Shown: positions 1 through 7,783 of the stretch, piece by piece
How the letters are laid out: each line of letters begins with the position of its first letter
Position numbering within the stretch: the first letter of the stretch is position 1
From: a virus
Virus record (IMG/VR): IMGVR_UViG_3300005511_000866
Location: 1-34,502 of that record
Reading direction: 5' to 3' (one strand)
Length of the DNA: 34,502 nucleotides
The notes under the pieces: generated by a model
Told to the model about the DNA's origin: nothing
The model's input: only the letters and a program-made list of their open reading frames with translations
Database searches by the model: none
Translations under genes and position numbers: made by a program

Positions 1-1101
1 TCAGGCGATTTTCGTGGCGTTCGGCTGGGCGGTTTGGCGCCACCTGGCCTTGATGTATTTCTCCGTGGTCCCTTTGTCGGCATGGCCGCACAGGAGCTGA
101 ATCTCCTCGATCGGGACGCCGGCCAGCCACATGTCGGTGGCGCCCTTGCCCTTGAGGTCGCGCAGGCCGAAAGACTCCATGGCCGCCAGTGGGCCCCCGT
201 TCTTGTCGTGGGACTTGCGGACCTTGTTCTGGGCCTGCTTCAGCATCGCCGACAGCCCGTCGTACGTGTAGGGGTCGCCGTCGAGACGGTGCAGGATGGG
301 CTGGTGCAGCTGCGGCACCGTGCCGATCGCCTCGGCCACGAGGGCGCCCAGCTCGCCCACCAGCGCGATGTCGATCTGCCTCTTCGTCTTGGACTGTCGG
401 AACCGGAGCACCTTGCCCCCGTCCTTCGTCTTCACGTTGGATGGGGTCCAGGCCAGCACGTCGACCTCCGGCCGCTGCAAGGTGCGGTAGACCAGCTCCA
501 TGGCCAGCTTGACCGCCCGGTTGCCTGCTGCGTAGACGGCCCGGTACTCCTCGTGCGTCACGTAGCGCTCGCGCTGGGTCTCGCGGTTGCGCTTGACCCC
601 GCTCGCCCGCATGCAGGGGTTCACGACCATCCCGGGCACCTTCGTGCCTCGGATCATCCATGACAGGCAGGAGGACAGGAAGGCTCGCTCGCGGTTCGCT
701 GGCACGGGCCGGGGCGGGTCGAGCTTCGCGTTGGCATCGAGGTACGCCTGCACCATGCCTGGCGTGATCTGCTCGGGGAAGGTCTTGCCGAATGCGGCCA
801 CGAGGGGGCCGTCGTCGGCGGCGTACCCGGTGTAGTCGTCCAGCGTGCGCTGGCTCTTGGCGCCGGCGGCCACCAACAGCTTGAAGTCGGCCAGGAACAG
901 CCGGAACCAGTAGGCCATTGTGCCCATCCCGTCGCCCGGGTTGTTGTACCGGGCCGCGGCCTTCTTGGCCGCCTCGACGTCGGTGCCGACGTCTTCCCAC
1001 CGGTTGCCCTCGCGGTGGATGTAAAAAAACCGGCCCCGGCTGAATGCCAGCCGAGTGCCGGCCAGACCGAGGGGGTCACCGTCCTTGCGTCTTCTGCCCA
1101 C
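1..1101 (-). CDS. int: Tyrosine recombinase / phage integrase
   Basis: This 366-residue protein would catalyse site-specific insertion and excision of the prophage. The catalytic core lies in the C-terminal half: Arg210 in TLQRPEVD, a Lys near 238-240, Arg314 in FGLRDLKGKGATD, His340 in LLCGHADKG and the probable nucleophile Tyr349 in TTEKYIK. The His that usually precedes the second Arg (HxLR) is Phe here, which I recall as common in this phage integrase subgroup. I chose the GTG at 1101 because AGGA lies about 7 bases upstream and the protein then begins GRRRKDGDPLGLAG; the frame stays open further upstream but there it lies inside the preceding gene. The start overlaps the DUF4224 gene by 26 bases. 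The stop codon is the first base of the window, so the adjacent attachment site would lie just outside. Confidence 0.93.
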   Translation of the reverse strand: MGRRRKDGDPLGLAGTRLAFSRGRFFYIHREGNRWEDVGTDVEAAKKAAARYNNPGDGMGTMAYWFRLFLADFKLLVAAGAKSQRTLDDYTGYAADDGPLVAAFGKTFPEQITPGMVQAYLDANAKLDPPRPVPANRERAFLSSCLSWMIRGTKVPGMVVNPCMRASGVKRNRETQRERYVTHEEYRAVYAAGNRAVKLAMELVYRTLQRPEVDVLAWTPSNVKTKDGGKVLRFRQSKTKRQIDIALVGELGALVAEAIGTVPQLHQPILHRLDGDPYTYDGLSAMLKQAQNKVRKSHDKNGGPLAAMESFGLRDLKGKGATDMWLAGVPIEEIQLLCGHADKGTTEKYIKARWRQTAQPNATKIA

Positions 1102-1348
1102 GCTGTTTCCTATCTCGGGCCCACGCTTGCAGGCCCACCACGATGTCCGATGACGCCGGGGGCGTCTCGGGGCGATTGTCCACGGGCGCCGCCGCGGTCT
1201 CGACGGGGCGCCAGGCAAGGGGTTGGCCGTTCGGCTTGCGGTTCACGCGAAGGCCCAGCCCTGTGAGAAAGCGGATCTTCGCGGCCGGCTGCTTCAGGCC
1301 AGCGCACATCTCGTCGACCTCCGCGTCGGTGAAATATGGGAGGCTCAT
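1076..1348 (-). CDS. DUF4224 domain small phage protein
   Basis: This 90-residue protein has the DUF4224 pattern near its N terminus: YFTDAEVDEMCAGLKQPAAK, then IRFLTGLGLRVNRKPNGQPL. Proteins of this type usually sit directly before phage integrases and are thought to be small DNA-binding or excisionase-like factors, but no function is proven. The ATG overlaps the stop of the HNH gene as ATGA, and its own 3' end overlaps the integrase start, so the two are probably translated together. An excisionase role would fit the position but is only inferred. Confidence 0.8.
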   Translation of the reverse strand: MSLPYFTDAEVDEMCAGLKQPAAKIRFLTGLGLRVNRKPNGQPLAWRPVETAAAPVDNRPETPPASSDIVVGLQAWARDRKQRGQKTQGR

Positions 1349-1671
1349 CAGAAAAGCTCCTCGGTGGCGGCGCGGGCCCTGCGGGTCATGTAGCGGGTCT
1401 CCGCGTGGTGTTTGGCCTCGTACGCCAGGTGGCAGCGCTGGCACCAGTGCCGAAGGTTGGAAAGGTCGCAGTGCTCGGGGACGTGGTCGAGATGGCCCGT
1501 CGTGAGCACGACGAGCGAACCCGTCACCGGGTGGGGCACCCCTTTCGCCGCCCGGCAATCGGGGAACGCGGGCGAGCCCTCGCAGGCATCGCCTGAACGC
1601 TCGCGCACCTGCGCGACGATGGCGGGCCATTCCTTGGGGTAGCGTGCGCGGTTTTCCGGTCGGATCGGCAT
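1348..1671 (-). CDS. Small HNH-type zinc-binding nuclease-like protein
   Basis: This 107-residue protein has a compact HNH-like signature: TTGHLDHVPEHCDLSNL (Asp62-His63, Asn72) followed by HWCQRCHLAYEAKHH (Cys77, Cys80, His81). With Cys30 and Cys39 this makes four cysteines that could hold a structural zinc. HNH proteins nick or cut DNA. This one is in the early-left operon, away from the terminase, so it is unlikely to be the packaging HNH protein. The ATG follows the upstream stop by two bases and the 3' end overlaps the DUF4224 gene by four bases. It may be nuclease or structural; activity is not shown. Confidence 0.78.
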   Translation of the reverse strand: MPIRPENRARYPKEWPAIVAQVRERSGDACEGSPAFPDCRAAKGVPHPVTGSLVVLTTGHLDHVPEHCDLSNLRHWCQRCHLAYEAKHHAETRYMTRRARAATEELF

Positions 1672-1673
1672 GG

Positions 1674-2093
1674 TCACGCCTCCTGGCCCGCGGCCATCTC
1701 GTTGATGCGGCGCTCGCTCCACTCGGCCGCTGCGATCGCATGGCGCCGGGGGACGATTTCGGCGATCTGGTCCATGTACCCGACGCCGTCCTTCGCCGCC
1801 TGGTACTCGGTGCCGCTGAACCCGACACGGCCCGTGCGACGGAACCGCTCGATCACGCCGTGGGCCACCTCGAGCTGGGCGGCCATCTCGGGGGCGCCCG
1901 CGCCGCTCAGCTGCGCGGCCCGGCTCCAGGTCAGGATGCCGGCGACCCACTGCCACAACGTGCCGGGGCCGGCCTGGCCCTTGGCGATCTGGTCCAGGTT
2001 CTCGAGGTGACACAGCGCGAGGTCGCGCACCTGGTCGGGGGTGAGCCCTGCCGCGCGCAGCGCTGTCCGGCGGGCGTGTCGGGCGCGGTTCAC
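1674..2093 (-). CDS. Hypothetical phage protein, 139 aa
   Basis: I do not recognise a function. The protein starts with GTG at 2093, which overlaps the upstream stop as GTGA, a coupling pattern used repeatedly in this operon. It is mostly helical in appearance, begins with a basic stretch (NRARHARRTALRAAGLTPDQ) and has a tryptophan-containing hydrophobic centre (TLWQWVAGILTWSRAAQL). The same frame is open well upstream of 2093, but that part is antisense to or inside the next gene and has no better start. The codon use and tight overlaps support a real gene. Confidence 0.72.
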   Translation of the reverse strand: MNRARHARRTALRAAGLTPDQVRDLALCHLENLDQIAKGQAGPGTLWQWVAGILTWSRAAQLSGAGAPEMAAQLEVAHGVIERFRRTGRVGFSGTEYQAAKDGVGYMDQIAEIVPRRHAIAAAEWSERRINEMAAGQEA

Positions 2094-2365
2094 AGGAGCG
2101 ATCCCTGTTCCGGAGGCGCGGGCTGCTGGGCGATCCAGACCTGGACCGCGCGGGCGGCCTCGACGTATTCGCGGCCCGGCGTTCCGTTCACCTCCTGGCC
2201 GGGCCGGTAGGTGCCCCAGATGCGGTCGCGCAGCTCCTGCGGCAGGGCGTACCAGTGCGGCCGGCATCCCCACATCGCCGGCGGCACCTGGCGCTCGCAG
2301 CCGGGCCAGTGGCAGTGGTGCTTGCGGGTCTGGCCCTGGGCCTTCACGTAGGCGGCCTTGCTCAT
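2090..2365 (-). CDS. Conserved phage hypothetical with Cys/His motif, 91 aa
   Basis: This 91-residue protein begins MSKAAYVKAQGQTRKHHCHW and continues PGCERQVPPAMWGCRPHW, placing three cysteines and several histidines in the first 40 residues in a way that suggests a small zinc site. I recognise this pattern from unassigned genes in betaproteobacterial phages; no function is established. The rest is a short amphipathic region (GREYVEAARAVQVWIAQQ). The gene overlaps both neighbours by four bases. Confidence 0.8.
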   Translation of the reverse strand: MSKAAYVKAQGQTRKHHCHWPGCERQVPPAMWGCRPHWYALPQELRDRIWGTYRPGQEVNGTPGREYVEAARAVQVWIAQQPAPPEQGSLL

Positions 2366-3300
2366 GCCTCACCTTCCTCGCTGCGGGCGGGGAGGATGCC
2401 GTGGGCGCGCTCGGCGGCCCGGAAGCCCTCGACGAAGACGCCGCACGAGAACTCGACAACGAAATGCAGGCTGGCCTCCCAACAGGCCGGGTCGCTCTTG
2501 CCTTCAGCCGCCCATTCGGACGCGATCTCGTACACGCGTTCATCCGTCAGCGGCACCCGCACCTCCGCATCCGCCGTCGCGGGCTGGGCCTGGGTTGCGG
2601 CCGGGTGGGTGAGGTCGAGCAGCTTGGCGCGCAGCGCGGGTACCGTCTCGTCACGCAGTTTCACGAACAGGTCGCCCTCGTCGTCGGGCCACCCCTTCCC
2701 CTGGTACTTCTCCCACAGACCGCCCATGCGCCACGACAGGCGTTCAAGCTCGCGCAGGTCGGCCTCCACCGCCTCCCGCTCGGGCTGCTCTGCCGGGGCG
2801 GGGCGTTGCACCTCGACTGCTGCCGGTTGGGCGGCGAGGGGATTGGGTCGCACGCCGTCGTCGATGTCGCACGAGTCCTCGGGGCAGCAAACGTGCCGGG
2901 GGTCGCGGTTGCCGGCGAGGCACACGTCACCGCCGTTCTGGCAATGCGAACGCGCAGGCATCACCCTCGCATCAGTTGCCAGGGGCGCGGCGGGGCGGGG
3001 CGTGAGGGCGGCGAGGAGGCGTGCGGCTTTCTCTACGGCCTCGGCGTCCAGGTGGTCCCAGCGGTGGCCGTCCGAGTAATTGCGCACCATCGCTTTCAGC
3101 GTGGGCACGAGGTTTCGCGCTTCCTCCACCTCATCCGCCTGCGCGGGCTGGGTGGGAGGGGCGGCGTTGAGCATCGCCGCCCAGGCTTCGGAGATGGGAC
3201 CCTCGAAGTCGTGGCACTTTGACTGGTGGTGGGCCAGCGCGCCGGCCTCGAGCATCTCGTCGGTCGGGTCGACGGGCACCAGCTTCCAGGTGTCGGTCAT
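2362..3300 (-). CDS. Modular hypothetical phage protein, 312 aa
   Basis: No enzymatic function is recognised. The N terminus (WKLVPVDPTDEMLEAG) is a module I recognise from many phage early proteins, where it is attached to unrelated tails. The middle holds a cysteine-rich patch (HCQNGGDVCLAGN, then HVCCPEDSC, residues about 119-146). This is followed by a charged helical region and a C-terminal module starting LTDERVYEIASEWAAEGKSD that also recurs in phage early proteins. The protein therefore looks like a mosaic of at least two shuffled modules joined by Ala/Pro-rich linkers. Both ends overlap neighbours by four bases. Confidence 0.72.
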   Translation of the reverse strand: MTDTWKLVPVDPTDEMLEAGALAHHQSKCHDFEGPISEAWAAMLNAAPPTQPAQADEVEEARNLVPTLKAMVRNYSDGHRWDHLDAEAVEKAARLLAALTPRPAAPLATDARVMPARSHCQNGGDVCLAGNRDPRHVCCPEDSCDIDDGVRPNPLAAQPAAVEVQRPAPAEQPEREAVEADLRELERLSWRMGGLWEKYQGKGWPDDEGDLFVKLRDETVPALRAKLLDLTHPAATQAQPATADAEVRVPLTDERVYEIASEWAAEGKSDPACWEASLHFVVEFSCGVFVEGFRAAERAHGILPARSEEGEA

Positions 3301-3503
3301 CGCGTCTCTCCAGCGGGGCCCGCGGCGGCGGGTTGCCCTGCGCCCATGGGTCCGCCGACCGGGCTGGGGTGTTGGGGGAGCGTGGCGAGAGCAGGCGCAA
3401 CGTTATTGCCTCGGCCGGCAGCGCTCTCGCACGCCTCCGGCGCCATGACTTCACGCCCGCGCTCAGAGCGCGGTTGATCCACCGAGGTGTGTTTGTCGGT
3501 CAC
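3297..3503 (-). CDS. Small hypothetical protein, 68 aa
   Basis: The reading frame exactly bridges the methyltransferase gene and the 312-residue gene, with GTGA at its start (3500-3503) and ATGA at its end (3297-3300). This is the main reason for calling it. The product is hydrophilic, rich in Gly, Pro and Ala, and has no recognised domain. An internal ATG (codon 20) could also start a shorter product. I cannot assign a role. Confidence 0.5.
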   Translation of the reverse strand: MTDKHTSVDQPRSERGREVMAPEACESAAGRGNNVAPALATLPQHPSPVGGPMGAGQPAAAGPAGETR

Positions 3504-5032
3504 GCGGCCTCCCGCATGACCTGTTGTTCGGCGTAGTTCGCCGCAACGATGGCCCGCGCCAGCGGCGGGCACACGCTGTTGCCGCACATGCGGACTTGCG
3601 CGGCCTTCGACAGCGGCTTGCCGTTCGCGCCGCGGTCGATCACGTAGCTGTCGGGGAACCCCTGGGCGCGGTACAGCTCGCGAGGCTGCAGCATGCGCAT
3701 GCCGATGTCGGCGATGAAGTAGTCCTCGCCGTGCACGGTCACCAGGCCGAAGCGATCCTTCGTGGTGACCGTGTGCAGCGGCTCGCCGAGCTGCGGGTCC
3801 TGGTCGGTTCCGTAGTACTTCAGCAGCAGCGCGCGGACCTCGGCGTGGTGGCCGCCGGTGGTCACCGTGTGCAGCGGCGCATCGGTCGGGCCGCCAGCAT
3901 GCCTGGTCGTGTTCGTCAGCAGGTGCGACGTGACCAGATGGTGATGGTCCTGCGTGGTGATCGTGCTGATCGCCTTGTCGAGCGGCCAGCCGGGTGTCTC
4001 GTTGCCGCCGTAGTGCTTGGCGAGGAACGCGGCGACGAGGGCGTGCTTCTGCCCGTCCACACACGTGCCGAGTGGCTTGTCTAGGCCGGGCACGCGCGGC
4101 GCCTGGCCGGGCCGCTCGCCGTAGCCGGTCTGTACCAGCGTCGGCAAGGCCAGCAGGTGCTCGGCCTTGCTGGTGATCGTGGACAGGGGTTCATCGATCG
4201 ATCGCGCCTTGCCGCCGTCGCCGTGGCCGGTGTGTCCGATTCGCACGATGAAGGGCTTCGCGCTCTCCAGCACGTAGCGCTTGATGCCGTGGGCGATGCG
4301 GCGCAGCGTGGCCGCCGCCAGTTCGCGATCCCGCTCGAAGATGGACGGGCACGGGATCGACCAGTCGATGCAGTCTGCCGCCACCCGGTACGGCCTCAGG
4401 CCGGGGCCGTGCGTCGGCGCTGGCCACACGATCGGCAGCCCGTCACAGCGCGCGATGATGAACAGACGCTTGCGGATGGTGGGCGCGCCGTAGTCGCATG
4501 CGCGCAGCTCGCGCCACTCGATGCTGTAGCCCAGCGCGCGCAACTGCTGCACCCAGTGCTGGAAGGTGCGCCCCTTGCGGCGCGGGCACGGCCGGTCGTT
4601 CTTCAGGAGCGGCCCCCAGGTCTGGAATTCCTCGACGTTCTCCAGGTGGATCACGCGAGGGTGCTGCTCGAAGGGCTTCAGGCGCTTGACCCACTCGATC
4701 ACGACGCCGGCCAGGCCGCGGATCTTCTTCGACACCGGCTTGCCGCCCTTCGCCTTGCTGAAGTGCTTGCAGTCTGGGGAGGCCCACAGCAGGCCGACGC
4801 GCTGGTCTCCGACCACCGACAGCGGATCCACCTTGAAGACGTCCTCGCAGAAGTGCCGGGTCTGCGGGTGGTTCGCCTCGTGCAGGCTCACTGCCTCCCG
4901 GTCGTGGTTCACCGCGATGTCGACGGGCCGGCCGATGGCCTGCTCGATGCCGGTGCTGGCCCCGCCACCGCCCGCGAACAGGTCAACGACGAGCTCGTGC
5001 GCGAGCGGCAGAACGTATTGCGGGGTCAGCAT
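3500..5032 (-). CDS. C5-cytosine DNA methyltransferase (Dcm-like), orphan
   Basis: This 510-residue protein would transfer a methyl group from S-adenosylmethionine to carbon 5 of cytosine. Motif I is DLFAGGGG (17-24). The catalytic loop is ASPDCKHFSK with Cys88; here PDC replaces the usual PC. Motif VI is ENVEEF (131-136), the motif VIII-like segment is RKRLFIIAR (187-195) and the C-terminal motif is CGNSVCPP (483-490). Between about 278 and 433, in the position of the target-recognition region, a unit of the form PL-TITT-x-HxLV occurs five times. No restriction enzyme gene is nearby, so it is probably an orphan enzyme that protects phage DNA from host restriction or alters expression. GAGGA precedes the ATG by a suitable distance. 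Confidence 0.93.
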   Translation of the reverse strand: MLTPQYVLPLAHELVVDLFAGGGGASTGIEQAIGRPVDIAVNHDREAVSLHEANHPQTRHFCEDVFKVDPLSVVGDQRVGLLWASPDCKHFSKAKGGKPVSKKIRGLAGVVIEWVKRLKPFEQHPRVIHLENVEEFQTWGPLLKNDRPCPRRKGRTFQHWVQQLRALGYSIEWRELRACDYGAPTIRKRLFIIARCDGLPIVWPAPTHGPGLRPYRVAADCIDWSIPCPSIFERDRELAAATLRRIAHGIKRYVLESAKPFIVRIGHTGHGDGGKARSIDEPLSTITSKAEHLLALPTLVQTGYGERPGQAPRVPGLDKPLGTCVDGQKHALVAAFLAKHYGGNETPGWPLDKAISTITTQDHHHLVTSHLLTNTTRHAGGPTDAPLHTVTTGGHHAEVRALLLKYYGTDQDPQLGEPLHTVTTKDRFGLVTVHGEDYFIADIGMRMLQPRELYRAQGFPDSYVIDRGANGKPLSKAAQVRMCGNSVCPPLARAIVAANYAEQQVMREAA

Positions 5033-5043
5033 CGAATCCGTCC

Positions 5044-5955
5044 TCAGCCCTGGAACTCGCCCATGAACAGCGGCACATCCACCAGGCGCGTGCGCATGTC
5101 CTCGAGCACCTCCACCGCGGCCTTCTGGTGGACGTGGTCCGGCCGGATCAGCTCGTAGTGGAACGTGACCTTGGCGTTCGCGAAGCGGTACTTCAGGCGC
5201 GCGTCGATGCGGTAGGCCTTGACGGAGGCCGGCGTCTCGCCGCTTTCGGGCGCGGTCCAGAACACGGGGATGGCGATGGCGAAGCGCTCGAACACCCGCA
5301 TGGCTTCAGTGGTGCCGCTGTCCGCGTCGTTGATGTAGTTGAGCTGCACGCCGCCGCTCTGCAGGCGCACCACGGACTTGATCGCCACGTCCTGGCGGGC
5401 GACGAACTCGGTGGCGAGCGCGTGCATCTGCAGGCTCGTCGGCAGCCCGTCGGCCGCGTGCACGTCGTTCTCGTTGGCCTCGATGAACTCGGCGAACGTG
5501 ACCTGAGACATGGCCTCGCGATTGTTCTTCGCCCAGGTGGTCCACTCCGCCGCCATCGTCGGCCTGAAAACCGCGCGGTGGCCGCGCCAGCCGGGGAAGC
5601 GCGGCTCGTGGTCGTCGATGACGGCGGTGAAGGCGAGAGCGAAGGTCTGCGGGTTGAAGTTGCACCACACCACGGTGGCCTCGGTCTTGTGGTCGAGCAC
5701 GTAGCGCACGAAGCTGTCGATGTCGGCGAACACGGCCACGCCCTTGGCCCGGCGCGGATGCGGGAGCAGCAGCTCGTTGTCGATGGCCTGCAGCTGCATG
5801 CCCTTCGGAAGCGCGATGTGCGTGACGGCGTTGTCCTCGTTCTCGGTGGTCTGCGCGAAGATCACCTGCGGCTTCGGCAGCTCGCGGGCGAGCGTGGCGG
5901 CGATGTTCTCGGGCTGGGGCAGGGCGGCCGGCTGGCCGGGGATCGGGTTGCTCAC
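5044..5955 (-). CDS. DUF2303 family phage protein (YfdQ-like)
   Basis: This 303-residue protein matches the pattern of DUF2303/YfdQ phage proteins: LPHPRRAKGVAVFADIDSF, then ATVVWCNFNPQTFALAFTAV and DDHEPRFPGWRGHRAVF. A later segment (FAEFIEANENDV) and a C-terminal beta-rich part (IDARLKYRFANAKVTFHYEL) are also typical. Members sit in early recombination or replication clusters but have no known biochemical role. The start is the GTG at 5955 with AAAGGAG just upstream. An 11-base gap separates it from the methyltransferase start. Confidence 0.88.
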   Translation of the reverse strand: MSNPIPGQPAALPQPENIAATLARELPKPQVIFAQTTENEDNAVTHIALPKGMQLQAIDNELLLPHPRRAKGVAVFADIDSFVRYVLDHKTEATVVWCNFNPQTFALAFTAVIDDHEPRFPGWRGHRAVFRPTMAAEWTTWAKNNREAMSQVTFAEFIEANENDVHAADGLPTSLQMHALATEFVARQDVAIKSVVRLQSGGVQLNYINDADSGTTEAMRVFERFAIAIPVFWTAPESGETPASVKAYRIDARLKYRFANAKVTFHYELIRPDHVHQKAAVEVLEDMRTRLVDVPLFMGEFQG

Positions 5956-5985
5956 GTGGGCTCCTTTCGTAGTGGTGGACGTGGA

Positions 5986-6318
5986 TCAGCCGGCCAGGAC
6001 CTTCGCGGGCGCCGTGGCGTCCTGCAGGTCCAGGCTGCGCTGGTTGGGGTTCTGGTGGGTGAGGAAGCCCTCGGGGGTCGACCACAGCAGGTCGCCGTCG
6101 GGCTTCACCTCCGGGCTCTTCGCGGTCACCGCGGCGTCGATCTGCAGCGCGGCGCCGGCCTTCTTGATGGCGACGGTGATGGTCAGCTTGCCGGCTTTGC
6201 CGGTCTCGTCGACCGACTTCACCAGCCCCTTCAGCTCGTCGATGCATTCCTGCGCGAACGCGCCGCCGTGCAGGTTGTTGAAGACCTCCGCGAGGGTGCG
6301 GAACTTGGGCATGCTCAT
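5986..6318 (-). CDS. Hypothetical protein preceding DUF2303, 110 aa
   Basis: This 110-residue protein (MSMPKFRTLAEVFNNLHGGA at the start) lies directly before the DUF2303 gene, an arrangement I recall from related phages. The middle (KLTITVAIKKAGAALQID) suggests a small beta structure, and the C-terminal part contains WSTPEGFLTHQNPNQRSLDL. No function is known to me. GAGG is about ten bases before the first ATG; a second in-frame ATG lies two codons later. Confidence 0.75.
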   Translation of the reverse strand: MSMPKFRTLAEVFNNLHGGAFAQECIDELKGLVKSVDETGKAGKLTITVAIKKAGAALQIDAAVTAKSPEVKPDGDLLWSTPEGFLTHQNPNQRSLDLQDATAPAKVLAG

Positions 6319-6434
6319 GTCGTGTTGCCTCGGTTGTGGTTGAAGAAGAGGGCGCCCCTTTCGAGGGTCGGCCGGGCTCGTACGGTCAGGGAGGAAAACC
6401 TGAGGACCGGCTGGCTGGTGTCGCCCGAAAAGGG
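6319..6434 (-). other. 116-base intergenic gap in left operon
   Basis: This is the longest gap within the left operon. Apart from the ribosome-binding region of the 110-residue gene I see no clear promoter, terminator hairpin with a T-run, or small coding frame here. Confidence 0.5.
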
Positions 6435-7052
6435 TCAGGCGGGGTGTGCCCGCGGTATCGCCGCGGCGTGCGCTTCGCGCGCCGCGTTGAGTTCGACGAA
6501 ACGCTGCAGGAAGCGGTCGCGCCAGTAGGTCCAGGAGTGGGCGCCGTCGGCGGCGAAGTCCTTGAACGTGAAGGGCGGGAACTCCAGCGTGCAGGGCCAC
6601 ACCACGTCGTGCTCGGGCATCAGCGCCAGGCGCTCGCTGCTGAGCGCGGACATGTCGCCCCAGTGGATCTGCTTGCTGGCCGTGTGGAAGGGCGTCTTCA
6701 GCTTGAACGCGTCCATCACCGCCATCTGCATCCGGCGCTCCTCGAGCTTCAGACCGCCGGCCGTGGCTTGGTTCAGCATCTGCTTCAGCGGCGCACTCAT
6801 GTCGCCGAAGTAGGCCTCGTGAGCGTCGTGCATCAGCCCGGCCTGCAGCACGTGCGGGTCGGTCACGCACGCATGCCGCAGCAGCTGCTCGACGAACAGG
6901 CTGTGCTCGGCCACGGAGTACGGGCGCGAGGCCATGCCGGTGAAGCGGTTCAGCTGGGCGAGCGCGTGCGCGATGTCGAGCACGCTGATGTCTGCCTGCC
7001 GGATGTACCGCAGGTCGATGTTGGCGCCGGTGCGCGTGAGCATCCAGGTCAT
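6435..7052 (-). CDS. HD-domain phosphohydrolase (YfdR/YfbR-like)
   Basis: This 205-residue protein carries the metal-binding HD signature: His50 in RPYSVAEHS, His75-Asp76 in GLMHDAHEAYFGD and a following acidic residue (Asp84). This resembles YfdR/YfbR-type nucleotide phosphohydrolases. A likely role is removal of phosphate from deoxynucleotides or another nucleotide substrate during phage DNA metabolism; substrate is not visible in the sequence. The ATG overlaps the upstream stop as ATGA. Confidence 0.85.
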   Translation of the reverse strand: MTWMLTRTGANIDLRYIRQADISVLDIAHALAQLNRFTGMASRPYSVAEHSLFVEQLLRHACVTDPHVLQAGLMHDAHEAYFGDMSAPLKQMLNQATAGGLKLEERRMQMAVMDAFKLKTPFHTASKQIHWGDMSALSSERLALMPEHDVVWPCTLEFPPFTFKDFAADGAHSWTYWRDRFLQRFVELNAAREAHAAAIPRAHPA

Positions 7053-7390
7053 ACCAGTGCCCTCCCGCTGCGCAGGCGCTTGCTGTTCGACAGCAGCCGC
7101 TGCAGCACCGTCTGCGCGTTCGGGGCGGAGTGCCGCAGCGTGTACCGTACCAAGCCCGGGATGTCGCGTTCCTGGGCTGTGCAGATGTCCTCGCCGAGCT
7201 GGCGCGCGGCGTGACGCAGGTCCACCACCATCGGCGCCTTGCCGGGGATGTGGATCGCGCGGTGGTAGGGCAGCGGCGTGCCGTTGTCGAACAGCGGGTG
7301 CAGCACGAGCTGCGAGCCGTCACGGAACTCGATCTGTTGCCGTTGGGCCAGCGGCGAGAACTGCAGGGCCTCGGGTGGGTTCAGCGTCAC
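7049..7390 (-). CDS. Hypothetical protein, 113 aa
   Basis: No domain is recognised. The GTG start overlaps the upstream stop (GTGA), and its stop overlaps the HD gene start. The N-terminal half includes FRDGSQLVLHPLFDNGTPLP and the C-terminal half is helical and basic (QTVLQRLLSNSKRLRSGRAL). It is probably translated as a unit with the HD hydrolase, but a shared pathway is only suggested by position. Confidence 0.68.
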   Translation of the reverse strand: MTLNPPEALQFSPLAQRQQIEFRDGSQLVLHPLFDNGTPLPYHRAIHIPGKAPMVVDLRHAARQLGEDICTAQERDIPGLVRYTLRHSAPNAQTVLQRLLSNSKRLRSGRALV

Positions 7391-7782
7391 GATGGCTGCT
7401 CCGGGTGGGTGGGGATGAAGTTCGCGCGCGCCAGGTCGTCGCAGATGACCGCACGCAGCACGTAGTCGCCGTCGTGCTGCGCCACCTCGAGGCCGCGGAA
7501 GCGGACGACGACGGGCGTGCCGGCGGGGAGGCGCGCGACCAGGTCGCGCATGAATGCCGCCTCGGCTTCCGGCGCGTGGCGCATGGCCACGAAGGGCAGG
7601 CGGTCGTTCTTCTGGCGGAGGCGCACGATCACGTGCACGCTCTTGTCGACCGCGACGCGCAGCTCGGCCGGGCGCATCAGCTCGCCCCACACGGCGAACT
7701 CGAGCAGAGGCAGCTGCGGCTCGGGCACCAGCGGCAGCTGAGCGCGTGCGTGGTGGGCCACGGGGCGGGCGGCGGTGTGCAT
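7387..7782 (-). CDS. Hypothetical protein, 131 aa, possible OB-like fold
   Basis: The protein has an alternating beta-like pattern (LRVAVDKSVHVIVRLRQ, PVVVRFRGLEVAQHDGDYVL) that could form a small beta-barrel such as an OB fold. This is a visual impression, not a recognised signature. A single-stranded DNA-binding or accessory role would fit its place in the early operon. The start is one base after the upstream stop. Confidence 0.68.
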   Translation of the reverse strand: MHTAARPVAHHARAQLPLVPEPQLPLLEFAVWGELMRPAELRVAVDKSVHVIVRLRQKNDRLPFVAMRHAPEAEAAFMRDLVARLPAGTPVVVRFRGLEVAQHDGDYVLRAVICDDLARANFIPTHPEQPS

Positions 7783-7783
7783 G

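Noticed and set aside
1-40. Attachment site next to the integrase
   Set aside because: The window starts at the integrase stop codon and no repeated core can be tested without the other end.
1102-1218. Upstream extension of the integrase to 1218
   Set aside because: The extension lies inside the DUF4224 gene, is Arg/Pro-rich, and the GTG at 1101 has a good ribosome-binding site.
2041-3222. Long plus-strand open frame opposite the left operon
   Set aside because: It is antisense to well-supported genes, Arg/Ala/Gly-rich and without family resemblance; typical of GC-rich shadow frames.
4157-5158. Plus-strand open frame opposite the methyltransferase
   Set aside because: The minus-strand frame contains all cytosine methylase motifs; the opposite frame has none.
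5128-6528. 466-codon plus-strand open frame
   Set aside because: It runs antisense through DUF2303 and two neighbouring genes and has an unnatural Val/Gly/Arg composition.
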